A stretch of DNA of 64,000 nt, taken from assembly GCA_963837635.1 (NCBI GenBank), contig CAWINY010000007.1:62001-126000 (forward strand), read 5' to 3'. This stretch comes from CAWINY01 sp963837635. Its GTDB lineage: Bacteria > Acidobacteriota > Terriglobia > Terriglobales > Acidobacteriaceae. Under the pieces are notes generated by a model, which had not been told where the DNA came from, ran no database searches, and saw only the letters and a list, made by a program, of their open reading frames with translations. A program made the position numbers and the translations under genes. Below, in pieces: positions 43,334 through 53,970 of the stretch; within the stretch, counting starts at the first letter, position 1; each line of letters begins with the position of its first letter.

Positions 43334-44842
43334 CTAGGCCCGCGGCACCTGCAATTCCGGCAGCGGACGACCAGCGAATAACATTTGACAGGGACGCGCC
43401 AGCCACCGCGCCCACCTGGCCGACCATGAGGTCCGTGCACTGTCCGTGGCGATCCCGGTATCAGCGTACATCTGGCGATAGATCTTGGAAATCAGCAGAA
43501 AGGCCAGCCGTGACTTCGTGGACTTGATGAAGCTCGATCGCTTCCAGATCGCGCCCAGGCTGTAGAACTTGTCCCAGACTTCCTGGGTGCGACACCGAAT
43601 CTCCTCGGCTGACATGACGGGATGTGGCCAGTAGAGCTTGGGCCGCTGCTCCGGCGGGATCAGCCATCGGCGCGTGATGGGTACCCCGGCGATGAATTGC
43701 GGCTTCGCTTCCATCATTTTTTCCCACCGGATGAAATCCACGGTGCCGGGAAAAGGCGTCAGCATAACGAACTGCGCGAAGGCCAAGTCGGCTTGCTCGG
43801 CGGCATCCTCGGTGGCGCCAAACGTTGATGGCTGGTCGCTGGGGAGGCCGAAAATGAATGAGCCCAGCACGTACACGCCGTGGCGACGAAAGGTACGCAG
43901 GCGCTCGATCAGCTCTTCCCCAGTGCAATTGAAGTCCTTGTAAATGTCCTTCAGGCCGCTTGGCGTGACGGATTCGATGCCCACCAGGACACCCCTGATC
44001 CGCGCCGTGCGCAGGGCATCGAGGAAGGCCGGATCTTCCGCCGCCTCCAAAGTGATTTGCGTGAAGAAAATCATGTCGGACGGAAGCTTGGCCATGCGTT
44101 CCAGCAGTTCGAAGCGCTCGGCCCGCGCAGCCTTCAACTGCCGCACACGCTCGGTAGCGTGCTGCCGCTCCGCCAAAGCGATGTCCGTCAGAGTGATGGA
44201 ATAGAAATTGTCGTCCGCTAGGGCGATGAAGCGGAACCCGAGCCGCCGCAGTTGCACGATCTCCTCGATCACGGCATCGACGGTACGCTGTCGCGGTTTC
44301 TGCCCGTCGGTGCGCCACACGGAGCAGAAGGAACAGTGCTTGGGACAACCGCGCAGGGTCTGCACCGAAGCCCACATATATTTCTTGCGCGGGATAAGGT
44401 CCCACCGCGCGGCGACGAAATCGGATCCTTCGACCCGCCCTCCCTCGTACACACGGTTCGGAGCGCCCGACACACAGTCGGCGATCACGCGTCCCCACAC
44501 CTTGTCCCCATCGCCTTTCACCACCGCGTGCGCACCCCCGAGTTCGTGCGCCTCTTCCGGATAGAGCGTGGCATGTATACCACCGAAAACCACATACGCC
44601 CCACGCTCGCGTGCCAGCTTGCCCAGATTGTATCCGCGGAGGGCATTGGCGGTGTGGATGCCGATTCCCACCACATCTCCTGGCTGAATGGTTTCCGGAT
44701 CAAGCGGTGCAAGGGTCTCATCCACCAACACCGGATCGCCATATTCAGCAGGGGTTGCCGCTGCGAGCACGTACATCCAGCGAGGAGTGATCACGGCAGT
44801 GCCAAACGATACGTCGCTTGGGTTCAGGAGGTGTGTCCGCAT
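43334..44842 (-). CDS. B12-binding-domain radical SAM protein
   Basis: A 502-residue class B radical SAM protein. The N-terminal part resembles a cobalamin-binding fold (GDVVGIGIHTANALRGYNLG, VVFGGIHATLYPEEA). The FeS cluster motif is RGCPKHCSFCSVWRTDGQKP, followed by DDNFY and GVLVGIESVTPSGLK. It could methylate or rearrange a lipid or glycan-related substrate. The product cannot be named from sequence. It is 26 bp downstream of the cyclic-glucan-synthase gene, which suggests joint transcription. Confidence 0.87.
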   Translation of the reverse strand: MRTHLLNPSDVSFGTAVITPRWMYVLAAATPAEYGDPVLVDETLAPLDPETIQPGDVVGIGIHTANALRGYNLGKLARERGAYVVFGGIHATLYPEEAHELGGAHAVVKGDGDKVWGRVIADCVSGAPNRVYEGGRVEGSDFVAARWDLIPRKKYMWASVQTLRGCPKHCSFCSVWRTDGQKPRQRTVDAVIEEIVQLRRLGFRFIALADDNFYSITLTDIALAERQHATERVRQLKAARAERFELLERMAKLPSDMIFFTQITLEAAEDPAFLDALRTARIRGVLVGIESVTPSGLKDIYKDFNCTGEELIERLRTFRRHGVYVLGSFIFGLPSDQPSTFGATEDAAEQADLAFAQFVMLTPFPGTVDFIRWEKMMEAKPQFIAGVPITRRWLIPPEQRPKLYWPHPVMSAEEIRCRTQEVWDKFYSLGAIWKRSSFIKSTKSRLAFLLISKIYRQMYADTGIATDSARTSWSARWARWLARPCQMLFAGRPLPELQVPRA

Positions 44843-44868
44843 GCGGTTCCTTATCCTAACAGAATGTA

Positions 44869-47800
44869 TTAATTCGAAAGCTCGGCGGCAACCCGCATCT
44901 GGATATCAGATGCATTTTCACGTGCCCCTACTCTTACTTCAGCCGTGTGCTCCTGACGGTCATCGACGAGAGGAATGGCCGTATCGTTTCGCGGTACGCC
45001 ATCCACGGTGACGCTGGTCGCGAGGTCCGCGTTGCGCGTCTGTGTGACCGTTATGTGATAGACAGTCTCGCGATACCGGTAATGGAGCTTGAACTGCTTC
45101 CAATCCGCGGGAAGACACGGGGCAATGTATAGTTTGTCTACTTCTCGTCTCAACCCCAACAGTGACTCCAGGATAAGCCGGTACATCCATCCGGCGGAGC
45201 CGGTGTACCACGTCCATCCGCCGCGGCCGATGTGGGGAGACAGCGCATACACGTCAGCCGCGATCACGTAAGGCTCCACTTTGTAGGTCGCAACCGCCTC
45301 AGTAGATCTGGCGTGGTTGACGGGATTGATCATGTCGAACAACTGCCACGCGCGGCAATTGTCGCCCAAGGCAGCGAACGACATGGCCGCCCAGATGGCC
45401 GCATGGGTGTACTGGCCGCCGTTTTCTCTCACCCCGGGGACATATCCCTTGATCGACCCAGGATTCAGGTCTGATTTATCGAACGGCGGATCCAGAAGCT
45501 GGATCAACCCACACTCTCGGCGAACGAGCCGCTGATCGACGGCGTCCATCGCCATGCGCGAGCGTTCGGCACTGCCGGCGCCCGACAGAACCGCCCAGCT
45601 CTGCGCGATGGAATCGATCTGGCATTCGCTGTTCGTTGCCGACCCCAGCGGTGAGCCGTCGTCAAAGTAAGCGCGCCGGTACCATTCGCCGTCCCACCCA
45701 TTCTGCTCGATATGTTGGCGTAGCTGGGCCGCCTCTGTGTCGCAACGTCCGGCGAATGAGAGGTCGCCCCGCATGCGTGCAACTTCGGCGAACTGCTTGA
45801 GCACTTCATAGAGAAAGAATCCTAACCAGACACTTTCTCCCTTACCCTGTTCGCCCACCATGTTCATGCCGTCGTTCCAGTCCCCGCAACCGATGAGGGG
45901 CAGTCCGTGTTCGCCCACGGTGAGACCCCGGAGAATCGCTCGAACGCAGTGTTCGTACAGAGTGGCTGCGGTCTGAGACTGGACAGGCCGGTCCCAATAC
46001 GAGTCTTCCTCCGCGCTCACCAGGCGACCTTCCAGGAATTGGACGGGTGCATCAAGCACACCGGTGTCACCCGTGCTCAACACATAGCGGCAGGTGGCCA
46101 GCGGCAGCCATAGGTAATCATCCGAACAGTGAGTACGCACGCCTCGACCAGCCGGAGGATGCCACCAATGTTGGGCATCTCCTTCCGCGAACTGACGGGA
46201 CGCGCACAAAAGCAGGTGCTCGCGCACAAGGTGTGGCTGCGTATGGACGAGCGCCATGACGTCCTGCAACTGGTCGCGGAAACCAAACGCACCGCCGGGC
46301 TGGTAAAATCCGCTGCGCCCCCAAAGGCGACAGGCCAAAGTTTGGTAGACCAGCCAGCCATTGGTCAGCACGTTGAGAGACGAATCGGGTGTCTCCACCT
46401 GCACCGCGCCCAAAGTGTGATTCCAGTACTGCCACACTGCCGACAGCGCTTCACGGGCGGCGGCAGATCCGCAGAACCGCCGCACCAGATTGGCCGCATT
46501 CTCGGCATCTTGCCCGACCCCGAGCGTAAACACAATCTCACATTCTTGCCCGTCGGCCAACTCGAATGGAGTTTGGATCGCAGCGCAGGGATCCAAGGCC
46601 GTTCCTATTTTTCCGGACAGCCGCGACCGGAACATAGCAGCCGGACTTCGCAGCGTGCCATTACGTCCCAGGAACTCAGTCCGATCACCAGTCATGGTGT
46701 AGGTTGCATTGTCCACGGCGAAGAAGCCCACCCGGTCGGCGAACTCGGTGTTGTACGGGTTACGCGCGAACAGCGCCCCGCTATTCGGCTGCGTTTCGGT
46801 TGTCACGTACATTGCCGTTTTCGCGCCCAGGTCACCAAGAACCCATTCCACGTATCCAGTCGCGGAGAGCCGGCGCGATCGGCCCGACTCGTTTCGCAGC
46901 TTCAACACCGTGAATTTGACCGGTCCATCCAACGCCACGTAAACCCACAGCTCTGAGCGGATGCCATCTTCCGTATGTTCGAAGACGCTGTAGCCGAATC
47001 CATGACGGCTTACATAGGGTGTCGCTCCGCGTGTGGGCAGCGGCGTGGGGGACCAGAAGTAACCGCTCTCCTCGTCGCGGATGTAGAACGCTTCTCCACT
47101 GGAATCGCTGACGGGGTCGTTGTACCAGGGAGTGAGGCGGAACTCGTGGGCGTTCTCGGCCCAAGTGTTGGCAGAACCTGACTCGGAAATCACACTTCCA
47201 AACTGCGGGTTTGCCAAGACGTTCACCCACGGCGCGGGTGTCGCTTGCTGGCGCGTGGTGGTAATTACGTACTCACGGCCATCGGGGGTGAATCCGCCCA
47301 GTCCGTTGAAATAAATCAGATCGCTGCGAGGTGGTGCTGCCGCGGCGGCAGGTTGCGCGCGGTGTGGCCGGGTCGGCGCAAGGCGCGGGACCATAGCTTC
47401 CAACAGACTGCGGCGGTTGACTTGATCGACGAGCGAGCCTTTCGTATCGGCAATCGTGGCGCGAGCAACCGTTTGCAGCAGGATGCGATCCTCGCTGGAC
47501 ATCTGGTCCGCAGACTTGATGAAAATGGCGCCACCGCGATCTGTCGGGCTGGTTTGGGTACCGGCAGCGATCAGCCCCATAATCTGTTCGTGGAGTATTT
47601 GCCGGTACCCCGCGTGATCTTCGTTCCAGATCACCAAGTCCACGGCCAAACCCTTCAGTCGCCAGTAGGCGTGGGCCTGGACGAGTTGGCGAACCAGGTC
47701 GATCTTTTCTGGGTCTGCGATCTGCAGCAGCACAATCGGCAAATCGCCAGAAATCGAAGAGCCCCATAGACCGGATTGCCCACGGCGGTTCTTGGTGAGA

Positions 47801-50800
47801 ACGCCCGCGTCGGCACGCAAGGAGGAATTGGCGTAGATCACGGAGCTGGCGAGGCGCGAGTAGAGTTGCGCGTCGGCCTCTGTGGCATTGAGCTGGCGTA
47901 AAAATACTTCGCTGTGGGTCCACGCCAAATCGAATACGCGATCTGCCAGACGCCGATCCTGGTATTTCTCGACTAGGCCCAGACACAGGTCGCGGCTGTC
48001 ACCCATGCCGGTGACGATGTTTACGGTTGCGGTTGCTCCCGGATCGAGAGTTACTCGATGCCGGATTGCCACAATCGGATCCAGCACCGAGCCTTCACTG
48101 CCCGAGAGTGCCGTGGAGTCACTCATCGCCTGCGGATCGGCACTGGTTCTTCCGCGTCCGATGAAGCGCGACCGATCCGTTTCATACGACGCGTCCCCTA
48201 CGCCCCCCCCATGCACGGCCATCAAGTGAAACATCCAGGGCGCGTGTTCGTCGCGCGAGCGGGGACGCCGCGTGCAGACGATCGCGCGCTGGTGGCGAAG
48301 GATCTCAGTCTGAACAAATAGATTGCTGAACGCCGGATGCAATGCGTCGGCGGCAGAGGACGTGAGAACGACTTCCGCGTAACTCGTCACCTCGATCGCC
48401 CGGCGTGTCCGAGAGCGGTTCGTGATGGTAATGCGGCGCAGTTCGATGTCATCCTCGGGCGAAACTGCGATCTCCGTGTGCGTCAGAAAGTCATGATTGC
48501 GGCAGCGGAACTCGGCGCGCGCTTCTGAAAAGATCGCTTCGTATTCCTCTGAGGGTTCGTGGGTCGGCTGATAAGCCGTCGACCAGAACTCGCCGCTGGT
48601 CACATCGCGCAGATAGCAGAAGGTTCCCCAATTGTCGCAGGTGGCGTCTTCGCGCCAGCGCGTGACTGCCAGATCCTTCCACCGGCTGTAGCCACCTCCC
48701 GCGTTGGTGACCATTACGTGGTATCTGCCGTTCGATAACAACTGCACTTCCGGCGTCGGCGTGTTCGGACTCTCGAACACGCGCACCGGAGGTTCCGCAA
48801 CGGTGGGGCCCCTACGCAGGTCGGAGGACTCGGCGCCCTGCGAATAGAACGCAGTGGCTTTGGGAACCCGCTCCTGGAGCAGCAGCATCGTCGCCTGGAA
48901 CAACGGGTCGGACTCAAATCGCTTCTGCATGGGACGGTTCAGAAGCAGATAAGCCAAAGAGAGCAAGCTCATGCCCTGGTGATGAGCCATGAAGGAATGA
49001 ACTATGGCGCTCGATCTCCCACGCGGCACCCGGGAGGGGGTGTAGTCGATCGCTTCATAGAAGCCGTATTTGCCTTCATTGCCTTCCGCCGCGAGTCGCT
49101 GGAGGTTGACGCACGCCTCCTCGGGCGCCACCATTAGCGCCAGCGCCGAGGCATAGGGTGCAATCACCAAATCCTCGGCCAGTCCACGTTTCAGGCCCTG
49201 CCCGGGTACGCCAAAGGCGCGGTACTGATAGTTGAGGTGGACGTCTATCGTGTTGTAACCCGATTCGGAAATGCCCCATGGTACGCCATGCCTTTGGCCA
49301 CACTCGATTTGACCATTCACGGCCGCCTTGTAGGTCGCGTCGAGCAGGGTGTTGTCGTAGGTCGGCATCAGCAGCAGCGGCATCAGGTACTCAAACATCG
49401 AACCGCTCCAGGAAAGCAGAATCGGCTCTCCCGCGGCCTCCGTGAGCAAACGCCCGAGGGCAAACCAGCTCTCCTGCGGCAGCTTCCCCTGAGCGATCCC
49501 GACAAAACTGGATAATCTGGCTTCCGACGCCAGCAGATCGTAATAACTCGAATCACGCCGGCGTTCGTCGGCGTTGTAGCCGATGGCTAATAAATGACGT
49601 GTCTCGTCGAACAGGAAGTCATATTCAAGATGGGTGAGTTCTGCGCATTGCTGGGCAAGTGTTTCGATCGTCACAATTCTTGCGCGGGCACGCTGGCCGG
49701 CCTGGGTGATGAGCGGTCGAAGCTCTGCCAGCCACGCGTTCGCTTCGGGCGTCGCTGCCGAACGCTGCTGCTGCTCAAGGGCGGGCAGTACGTCCCCTTC
49801 AAGTGTTGCCAGTTCGCGTAACGATGGGATCTCGCTAAGGCTGGGGAAATCGCTGAGCCAGGGAAGTGTGGCGGACAACATCAACCACGGAGCGAGGAAC
49901 GTGAGCTCGTCGAGAGCGGCCCGGCACTGGTCGGCGAAGGCACCTGCCCATCGTTGCGCTTCGCTCTTCGGGTCTGTGGCGTCTGTTCCAAGGGTACCGA
50001 CCACGTTTGTGGCGGAAGACGCCAGCGACTCCAGGCACAGCCGCGCGGCCGGGAGCGTCGGCGGAGGTGAAGCGCAAGCACTCGTCAATTCCTTCTGCAG
50101 TTGTGCGATTTGGGCTGGGGCGACTCCTTCGGCAACGTCGATTAGGATTCCGAGTGTGTCGCTGAGACCGGCAAACAAACGCGCTTGGAGGATTTTGTCC
50201 TCAGCAAGTGCGCGCAGACCCGGCCGCAACGTCAACAGGTCAGCGGCGAGGTTCCCGCTGTCCACGGTCGAAATGTACCTCGGCGCCAAAGGCTCCAGGG
50301 AACTTGTGTCGTACCAGTTGAAGAAGTGCCCGCGATAGCGTGGCAGGGTTTCCATGGTGTGCAGCGCATTCGCGGTGCGCTCGATCAGCTGTCCAGCGGA
50401 AACGTAGCCGAAATCGTATGCGGACAAATTTGCAAGAAGCGCCAGTCCCATGTTGGTCGGCGACGTGCGATGGCTGATCACGGCGACCGGATGGTCCTGA
50501 TAGTTATCCGGCGGCAGCCAATGATCGTCTGGCCCGACGAAGGTCTCGAAGAATGTCCAGGTTTTCCGGGAGAGCTTCTGGAGAAAGACAACCTGGTCAG
50601 CCGTCAGCCTTGCTCTGCGGCGAGCGAGCGGCCGGCTGATCCACCACGCGACAGCGGGGGAGGCGAACCAGAGTGCGACCAGGGGCCCGGCAACGCCTAA
50701 CGCGGTCGGCCTCGAAAATGCAAGGTAAGTCGCCAAGGCGATGGACAACGCGGGGGCGATCCACATCGTACGACAGACCCAGGCGAGGTCCGTGCGGCTG

Positions 50801-53670
50801 CTAAGATCGTGGTCGCTCGACGGATTCCATTCGAGAAGCCCCCGGCGCGTGAACAGCATTCGCGCCGCCGTGCGGAAAATGGCATCGAGCGTGAAGAAAG
50901 CCTCGTAGGGGAGGCACACGAGCGTAAATACCGCTTGCGTGAGGTGCCTGCCCGCCGAACGCAATGCGGCCGCGAGGTGCTGACCAAGAAGCACATCGCC
51001 GGGTTTGTGGAGCACATCCAGGACGGAGACAATCAAGGAAGGAATCAGGACAATCCCGACCACCGCTACGGTCCAGAACCAAGCGGCCGGCAACACCGTC
51101 CAGCCCAGCAGCAACAGCAGCGTCATGGCCGAAGGCGTGAGACTACGGCGAAGGTTGTCGAGGATCTTCCACCGCGACAGTCCCGAGAGCGGATTGTTCT
51201 GAAAACGCCCGCCAGGACCGGGAGCACCCGGCAATACCCATCGCGAAAGCTGCCAATCGCCGCGAATCCAGCGGTGCCTCCGACTCACATCCGCGCTGTA
51301 GCGAGCGGGATACTCCTCGTATAACTGGAGATCGCTCAACAGCCCCGCCCGTGCGTAGCATCCTTCCAGAAGATCGTGGCTGAGGATGCGGTTTTCCGGA
51401 AAACGGCCCTTCAAGGCTCGTTCGAATGCATCAACCTCGTAGATCCCCTTGCCGATGAACGAGCCTTCGTGGAACAGGTCCTGGTAAACATCCGAGACCG
51501 CGCGCGTGTACGGATCGATGCCCGGCTCACTCCCATACAGTCGCGCATACCGCGAACGATTCGTGCCGGGCAAACTTACCGCAACTCGCGGCTGCAGGAT
51601 GCCGTAGCCCTCAACCACACGCTGTTTGTCTTCGTCGTAACGCGCACGATTCAGCGGGTGCGCCATCGCCCCCACCAACTGCCATGCCGCGTCGCGCGGC
51701 AGCTGCGTGTCCGTGTCAAGGGTGATCACGTACTTCACATTCGAGAGGACTCGTGTCTCCCCCACGACGAGCGAAAAGCAGTCGCCTGAGCCGCCGCGCA
51801 AAAGCGAATTCAAGTCGCCAAGCTTGCCCCGCTTGCGCTCGTATCCCATCCACGACCGCTCGCGAGGATTCCACCGGCGAGGACGATGAAACAGGAAGAA
51901 TGTATCCCCTTTAGTGCCGCGGTATTTCTCGTTCAAGCCTTCGATGCGATGGGAAGCAAGCCGCAACAGCGGTTCATCCTCCGGCAGCGATTCCTGGGCT
52001 GCGTCTCGAAAATCCGTGAGCAGACCAAAGTGCAGGTTGGCGTCTCGATTTGCCAGGAACCGAACTTCCAGCGCCTCGATGAGCTGCTCGATGCCGCTTT
52101 CGCTGGTTAGCATGGTCGGGACCACCACCAGCGTGCGCGATTCCGGCGGAATCCCTTTGGGAAAATCCAATCTGGGCAGCAGATGAGGTGTCGCCAACAA
52201 CGTCGCCAGCCAGTTAACCAAGGCAACCGCCAGATGGCTTGCGCCCAGGAGCAACAGCGCTCCGATCACTGCAAGTTTCCAACCGTGTACGCCCTCGGCA
52301 TGCGCCTTCACTATGAAACTTCCGGCCACGACCGCCGTAACCAGCAGGATCGTGCCCACATAAAGCAGCATGGGAAACCGGCAACTCACCTTCCGCAAGG
52401 CCGCAGCCGGGGATGAGCGCACGGACGCCTTCTTGTGCAGCTGCGGCAATCCACTGTCGATCAGGTAGAAGCCGACATGGGCCGTGCGATGGTCGATGCC
52501 ATGGCTAACCGCACTGGCGCGCGCAAGCTCGATCGCGGCGCGCGCCACGGCGCTCTCGGACAGGCGGCTGTGCTTCGCGATCTTCTCGACGACGTGGCGA
52601 TAGCGATCCCGAGTGGCAAAATCCATCGTGCCGTAAACTCCGCCGATGTCCTCACGCAGGAGCTGCTCGACGGAGCTCATGGTCTCGACGAACTCGCGCC
52701 AGTCCATCGCGCCGAGAAAGCGGAGGCTGCCGATGCTGTTGCTGACGGAAACCTGGTCGGCGGCCTGCCGCTGGTTCTCCGACTCGACCAACTGCTTGAT
52801 CGTCGTGCCCGACTCGGAGAGCCGTTGCTCAATCCAGGTGAGAGGTAACGCTAAGGCGGGACCCTGTCCCTGCAGGCGGCGCGCCAGTTCCGCAACGAAC
52901 GAACTCACCAAAGGCGGATTGGATCTCGCCATGTCGGCAATCACCAGGATCAGGCTCTTCGGGTCCTTTTCCGCGGTCTCGGACATCTTGTCCGCCCAAT
53001 AGTCGGCGCGGTTTCGATCCATGCGGTCGGTGGCGACGCGAGCTGCGACGCGTCGGAGATTCTCGACCAGCGCAAGCCGCAGCATGATCGGGAGCGCCCA
53101 CAACTCGCCCAACTTCAACTTGGTGACCGTCTGGTACGCTGCGACGAAGCTGCTGAGGTTTTCCGGGTCGACGCGTCCATCACCGTGTGCGATGGTTTCC
53201 GTCGCAATCGCGTACACACGTGGAAGACCAGCGGATGGGCTGTTCAGTAAGCACGGCAGTTCTCGACTGTAACCCTCTGGGAAATGTCTCTTGGCGGTGC
53301 GAATTTGTTCCTGGATGAGATAGAAGTTATCGAGCAGCCACTCTCCAGCCGGCGTAATCCGGCGGTTGGCTGTCACTGCCTCGGCCAGCAGGTCGCGCAC
53401 GCCAATCAGGACGTCTTCATTCTCGTTGAGCCGCGTTAGGAGTTGGTCCGACGTACGTTCCAAGTTCAACTGGTGCGAGCCTGCCAGGCTCTTACCGTGC
53501 TGCTCCATCTGATCGGCAGTAAACAACTCTGATCGTAGCGGGGGCTCGGCTGTGGAATATTTTCGCGCCAGGCTTGCGGCTTGCACCCGTGCCTTCAGAC
53601 GAAGCAACGGCCCGCCACTGATCTTGCTATTCAACTTCAATATTTGCAGTCTCCGTAGTTCCGGGCTCAA
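44869..53670 (-). CDS. ndvB: Cyclic beta-1,2-glucan synthase (NdvB-type, GT84 plus GH94)
   Basis: A giant protein of up to 2933 residues. An N-terminal region with membrane helices (about 410-470) leads to a GT84-type catalytic domain with VITLDTDTQLP (about 650), RHRWIRGDWQ near 802 and further helices around 840-1000. A glycoamylase-like region (GISESGYNTID, SFMAHHQGMSLL; about 1070-1570) follows, then two GH94-type parts with the catalytic region GCGDWNDGMN near 2590. It makes, elongates and trims cyclic beta-glucan at the inner membrane. The start is a TTG at 53670 with no clear ribosome site; a later start (ATG near residue 55) is possible. Linkage chemistry is inferred from family. Confidence 0.92.
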   Translation of the reverse strand: MSPELRRLQILKLNSKISGGPLLRLKARVQAASLARKYSTAEPPLRSELFTADQMEQHGKSLAGSHQLNLERTSDQLLTRLNENEDVLIGVRDLLAEAVTANRRITPAGEWLLDNFYLIQEQIRTAKRHFPEGYSRELPCLLNSPSAGLPRVYAIATETIAHGDGRVDPENLSSFVAAYQTVTKLKLGELWALPIMLRLALVENLRRVAARVATDRMDRNRADYWADKMSETAEKDPKSLILVIADMARSNPPLVSSFVAELARRLQGQGPALALPLTWIEQRLSESGTTIKQLVESENQRQAADQVSVSNSIGSLRFLGAMDWREFVETMSSVEQLLREDIGGVYGTMDFATRDRYRHVVEKIAKHSRLSESAVARAAIELARASAVSHGIDHRTAHVGFYLIDSGLPQLHKKASVRSSPAAALRKVSCRFPMLLYVGTILLVTAVVAGSFIVKAHAEGVHGWKLAVIGALLLLGASHLAVALVNWLATLLATPHLLPRLDFPKGIPPESRTLVVVPTMLTSESGIEQLIEALEVRFLANRDANLHFGLLTDFRDAAQESLPEDEPLLRLASHRIEGLNEKYRGTKGDTFFLFHRPRRWNPRERSWMGYERKRGKLGDLNSLLRGGSGDCFSLVVGETRVLSNVKYVITLDTDTQLPRDAAWQLVGAMAHPLNRARYDEDKQRVVEGYGILQPRVAVSLPGTNRSRYARLYGSEPGIDPYTRAVSDVYQDLFHEGSFIGKGIYEVDAFERALKGRFPENRILSHDLLEGCYARAGLLSDLQLYEEYPARYSADVSRRHRWIRGDWQLSRWVLPGAPGPGGRFQNNPLSGLSRWKILDNLRRSLTPSAMTLLLLLGWTVLPAAWFWTVAVVGIVLIPSLIVSVLDVLHKPGDVLLGQHLAAALRSAGRHLTQAVFTLVCLPYEAFFTLDAIFRTAARMLFTRRGLLEWNPSSDHDLSSRTDLAWVCRTMWIAPALSIALATYLAFSRPTALGVAGPLVALWFASPAVAWWISRPLARRRARLTADQVVFLQKLSRKTWTFFETFVGPDDHWLPPDNYQDHPVAVISHRTSPTNMGLALLANLSAYDFGYVSAGQLIERTANALHTMETLPRYRGHFFNWYDTSSLEPLAPRYISTVDSGNLAADLLTLRPGLRALAEDKILQARLFAGLSDTLGILIDVAEGVAPAQIAQLQKELTSACASPPPTLPAARLCLESLASSATNVVGTLGTDATDPKSEAQRWAGAFADQCRAALDELTFLAPWLMLSATLPWLSDFPSLSEIPSLRELATLEGDVLPALEQQQRSAATPEANAWLAELRPLITQAGQRARARIVTIETLAQQCAELTHLEYDFLFDETRHLLAIGYNADERRRDSSYYDLLASEARLSSFVGIAQGKLPQESWFALGRLLTEAAGEPILLSWSGSMFEYLMPLLLMPTYDNTLLDATYKAAVNGQIECGQRHGVPWGISESGYNTIDVHLNYQYRAFGVPGQGLKRGLAEDLVIAPYASALALMVAPEEACVNLQRLAAEGNEGKYGFYEAIDYTPSRVPRGRSSAIVHSFMAHHQGMSLLSLAYLLLNRPMQKRFESDPLFQATMLLLQERVPKATAFYSQGAESSDLRRGPTVAEPPVRVFESPNTPTPEVQLLSNGRYHVMVTNAGGGYSRWKDLAVTRWREDATCDNWGTFCYLRDVTSGEFWSTAYQPTHEPSEEYEAIFSEARAEFRCRNHDFLTHTEIAVSPEDDIELRRITITNRSRTRRAIEVTSYAEVVLTSSAADALHPAFSNLFVQTEILRHQRAIVCTRRPRSRDEHAPWMFHLMAVHGGGVGDASYETDRSRFIGRGRTSADPQAMSDSTALSGSEGSVLDPIVAIRHRVTLDPGATATVNIVTGMGDSRDLCLGLVEKYQDRRLADRVFDLAWTHSEVFLRQLNATEADAQLYSRLASSVIYANSSLRADAGVLTKNRRGQSGLWGSSISGDLPIVLLQIADPEKIDLVRQLVQAHAYWRLKGLAVDLVIWNEDHAGYRQILHEQIMGLIAAGTQTSPTDRGGAIFIKSADQMSSEDRILLQTVARATIADTKGSLVDQVNRRSLLEAMVPRLAPTRPHRAQPAAAAAPPRSDLIYFNGLGGFTPDGREYVITTTRQQATPAPWVNVLANPQFGSVISESGSANTWAENAHEFRLTPWYNDPVSDSSGEAFYIRDEESGYFWSPTPLPTRGATPYVSRHGFGYSVFEHTEDGIRSELWVYVALDGPVKFTVLKLRNESGRSRRLSATGYVEWVLGDLGAKTAMYVTTETQPNSGALFARNPYNTEFADRVGFFAVDNATYTMTGDRTEFLGRNGTLRSPAAMFRSRLSGKIGTALDPCAAIQTPFELADGQECEIVFTLGVGQDAENAANLVRRFCGSAAAREALSAVWQYWNHTLGAVQVETPDSSLNVLTNGWLVYQTLACRLWGRSGFYQPGGAFGFRDQLQDVMALVHTQPHLVREHLLLCASRQFAEGDAQHWWHPPAGRGVRTHCSDDYLWLPLATCRYVLSTGDTGVLDAPVQFLEGRLVSAEEDSYWDRPVQSQTAATLYEHCVRAILRGLTVGEHGLPLIGCGDWNDGMNMVGEQGKGESVWLGFFLYEVLKQFAEVARMRGDLSFAGRCDTEAAQLRQHIEQNGWDGEWYRRAYFDDGSPLGSATNSECQIDSIAQSWAVLSGAGSAERSRMAMDAVDQRLVRRECGLIQLLDPPFDKSDLNPGSIKGYVPGVRENGGQYTHAAIWAAMSFAALGDNCRAWQLFDMINPVNHARSTEAVATYKVEPYVIAADVYALSPHIGRGGWTWYTGSAGWMYRLILESLLGLRREVDKLYIAPCLPADWKQFKLHYRYRETVYHITVTQTRNADLATSVTVDGVPRNDTAIPLVDDRQEHTAEVRVGARENASDIQMRVAAELSN

Positions 53671-53970
53671 GTCTCAACGCCGGGTAACGAGTTGGATTGC
53701 ATCTCCAGGCATCCCTCTGACTGATGTGTGGGACAGTCCGGCCTTCGCCACGCTGTGGCGAGCGAAGGGACAGGCCGGGGCAGAGGCGGCTAGGCCCTCC
53801 GGATCGAGTCGAACAAATCCGGAAGGGGGAGTTTGCCGTTTGGGACGGGCTGGAAGCTGTCAAAATTCGCAAATACGACTCCCCAACGCCTCTCTGTGCA
53901 CGACTCGATGCGCTTGGGCAAATTGGGCCACCACTGCAATCAAGCCAGCTTTTCTCGCCGCCGGGCGGCA
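53671..53970. repeat. Leader region of ndvB with hairpins, likely dispersed repeat
   Basis: About 300 bp with no gene. TCGCCAC-GCT-GTGGCGA at 53745-53761 is a perfect 7-bp stem, and TCCGGAT/ATCCGGA at 53797-53822 a second one; both lie in the presumed 5' leader of the minus-strand ndvB. The stretch 53723-53795 (GTGTGGGACAGTCC, then the first hairpin and GGCCGGGGCAGAGGCGG) looks like a dispersed Acidobacteriota repeat, from memory only. Promoter position is unknown. Confidence 0.45.
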
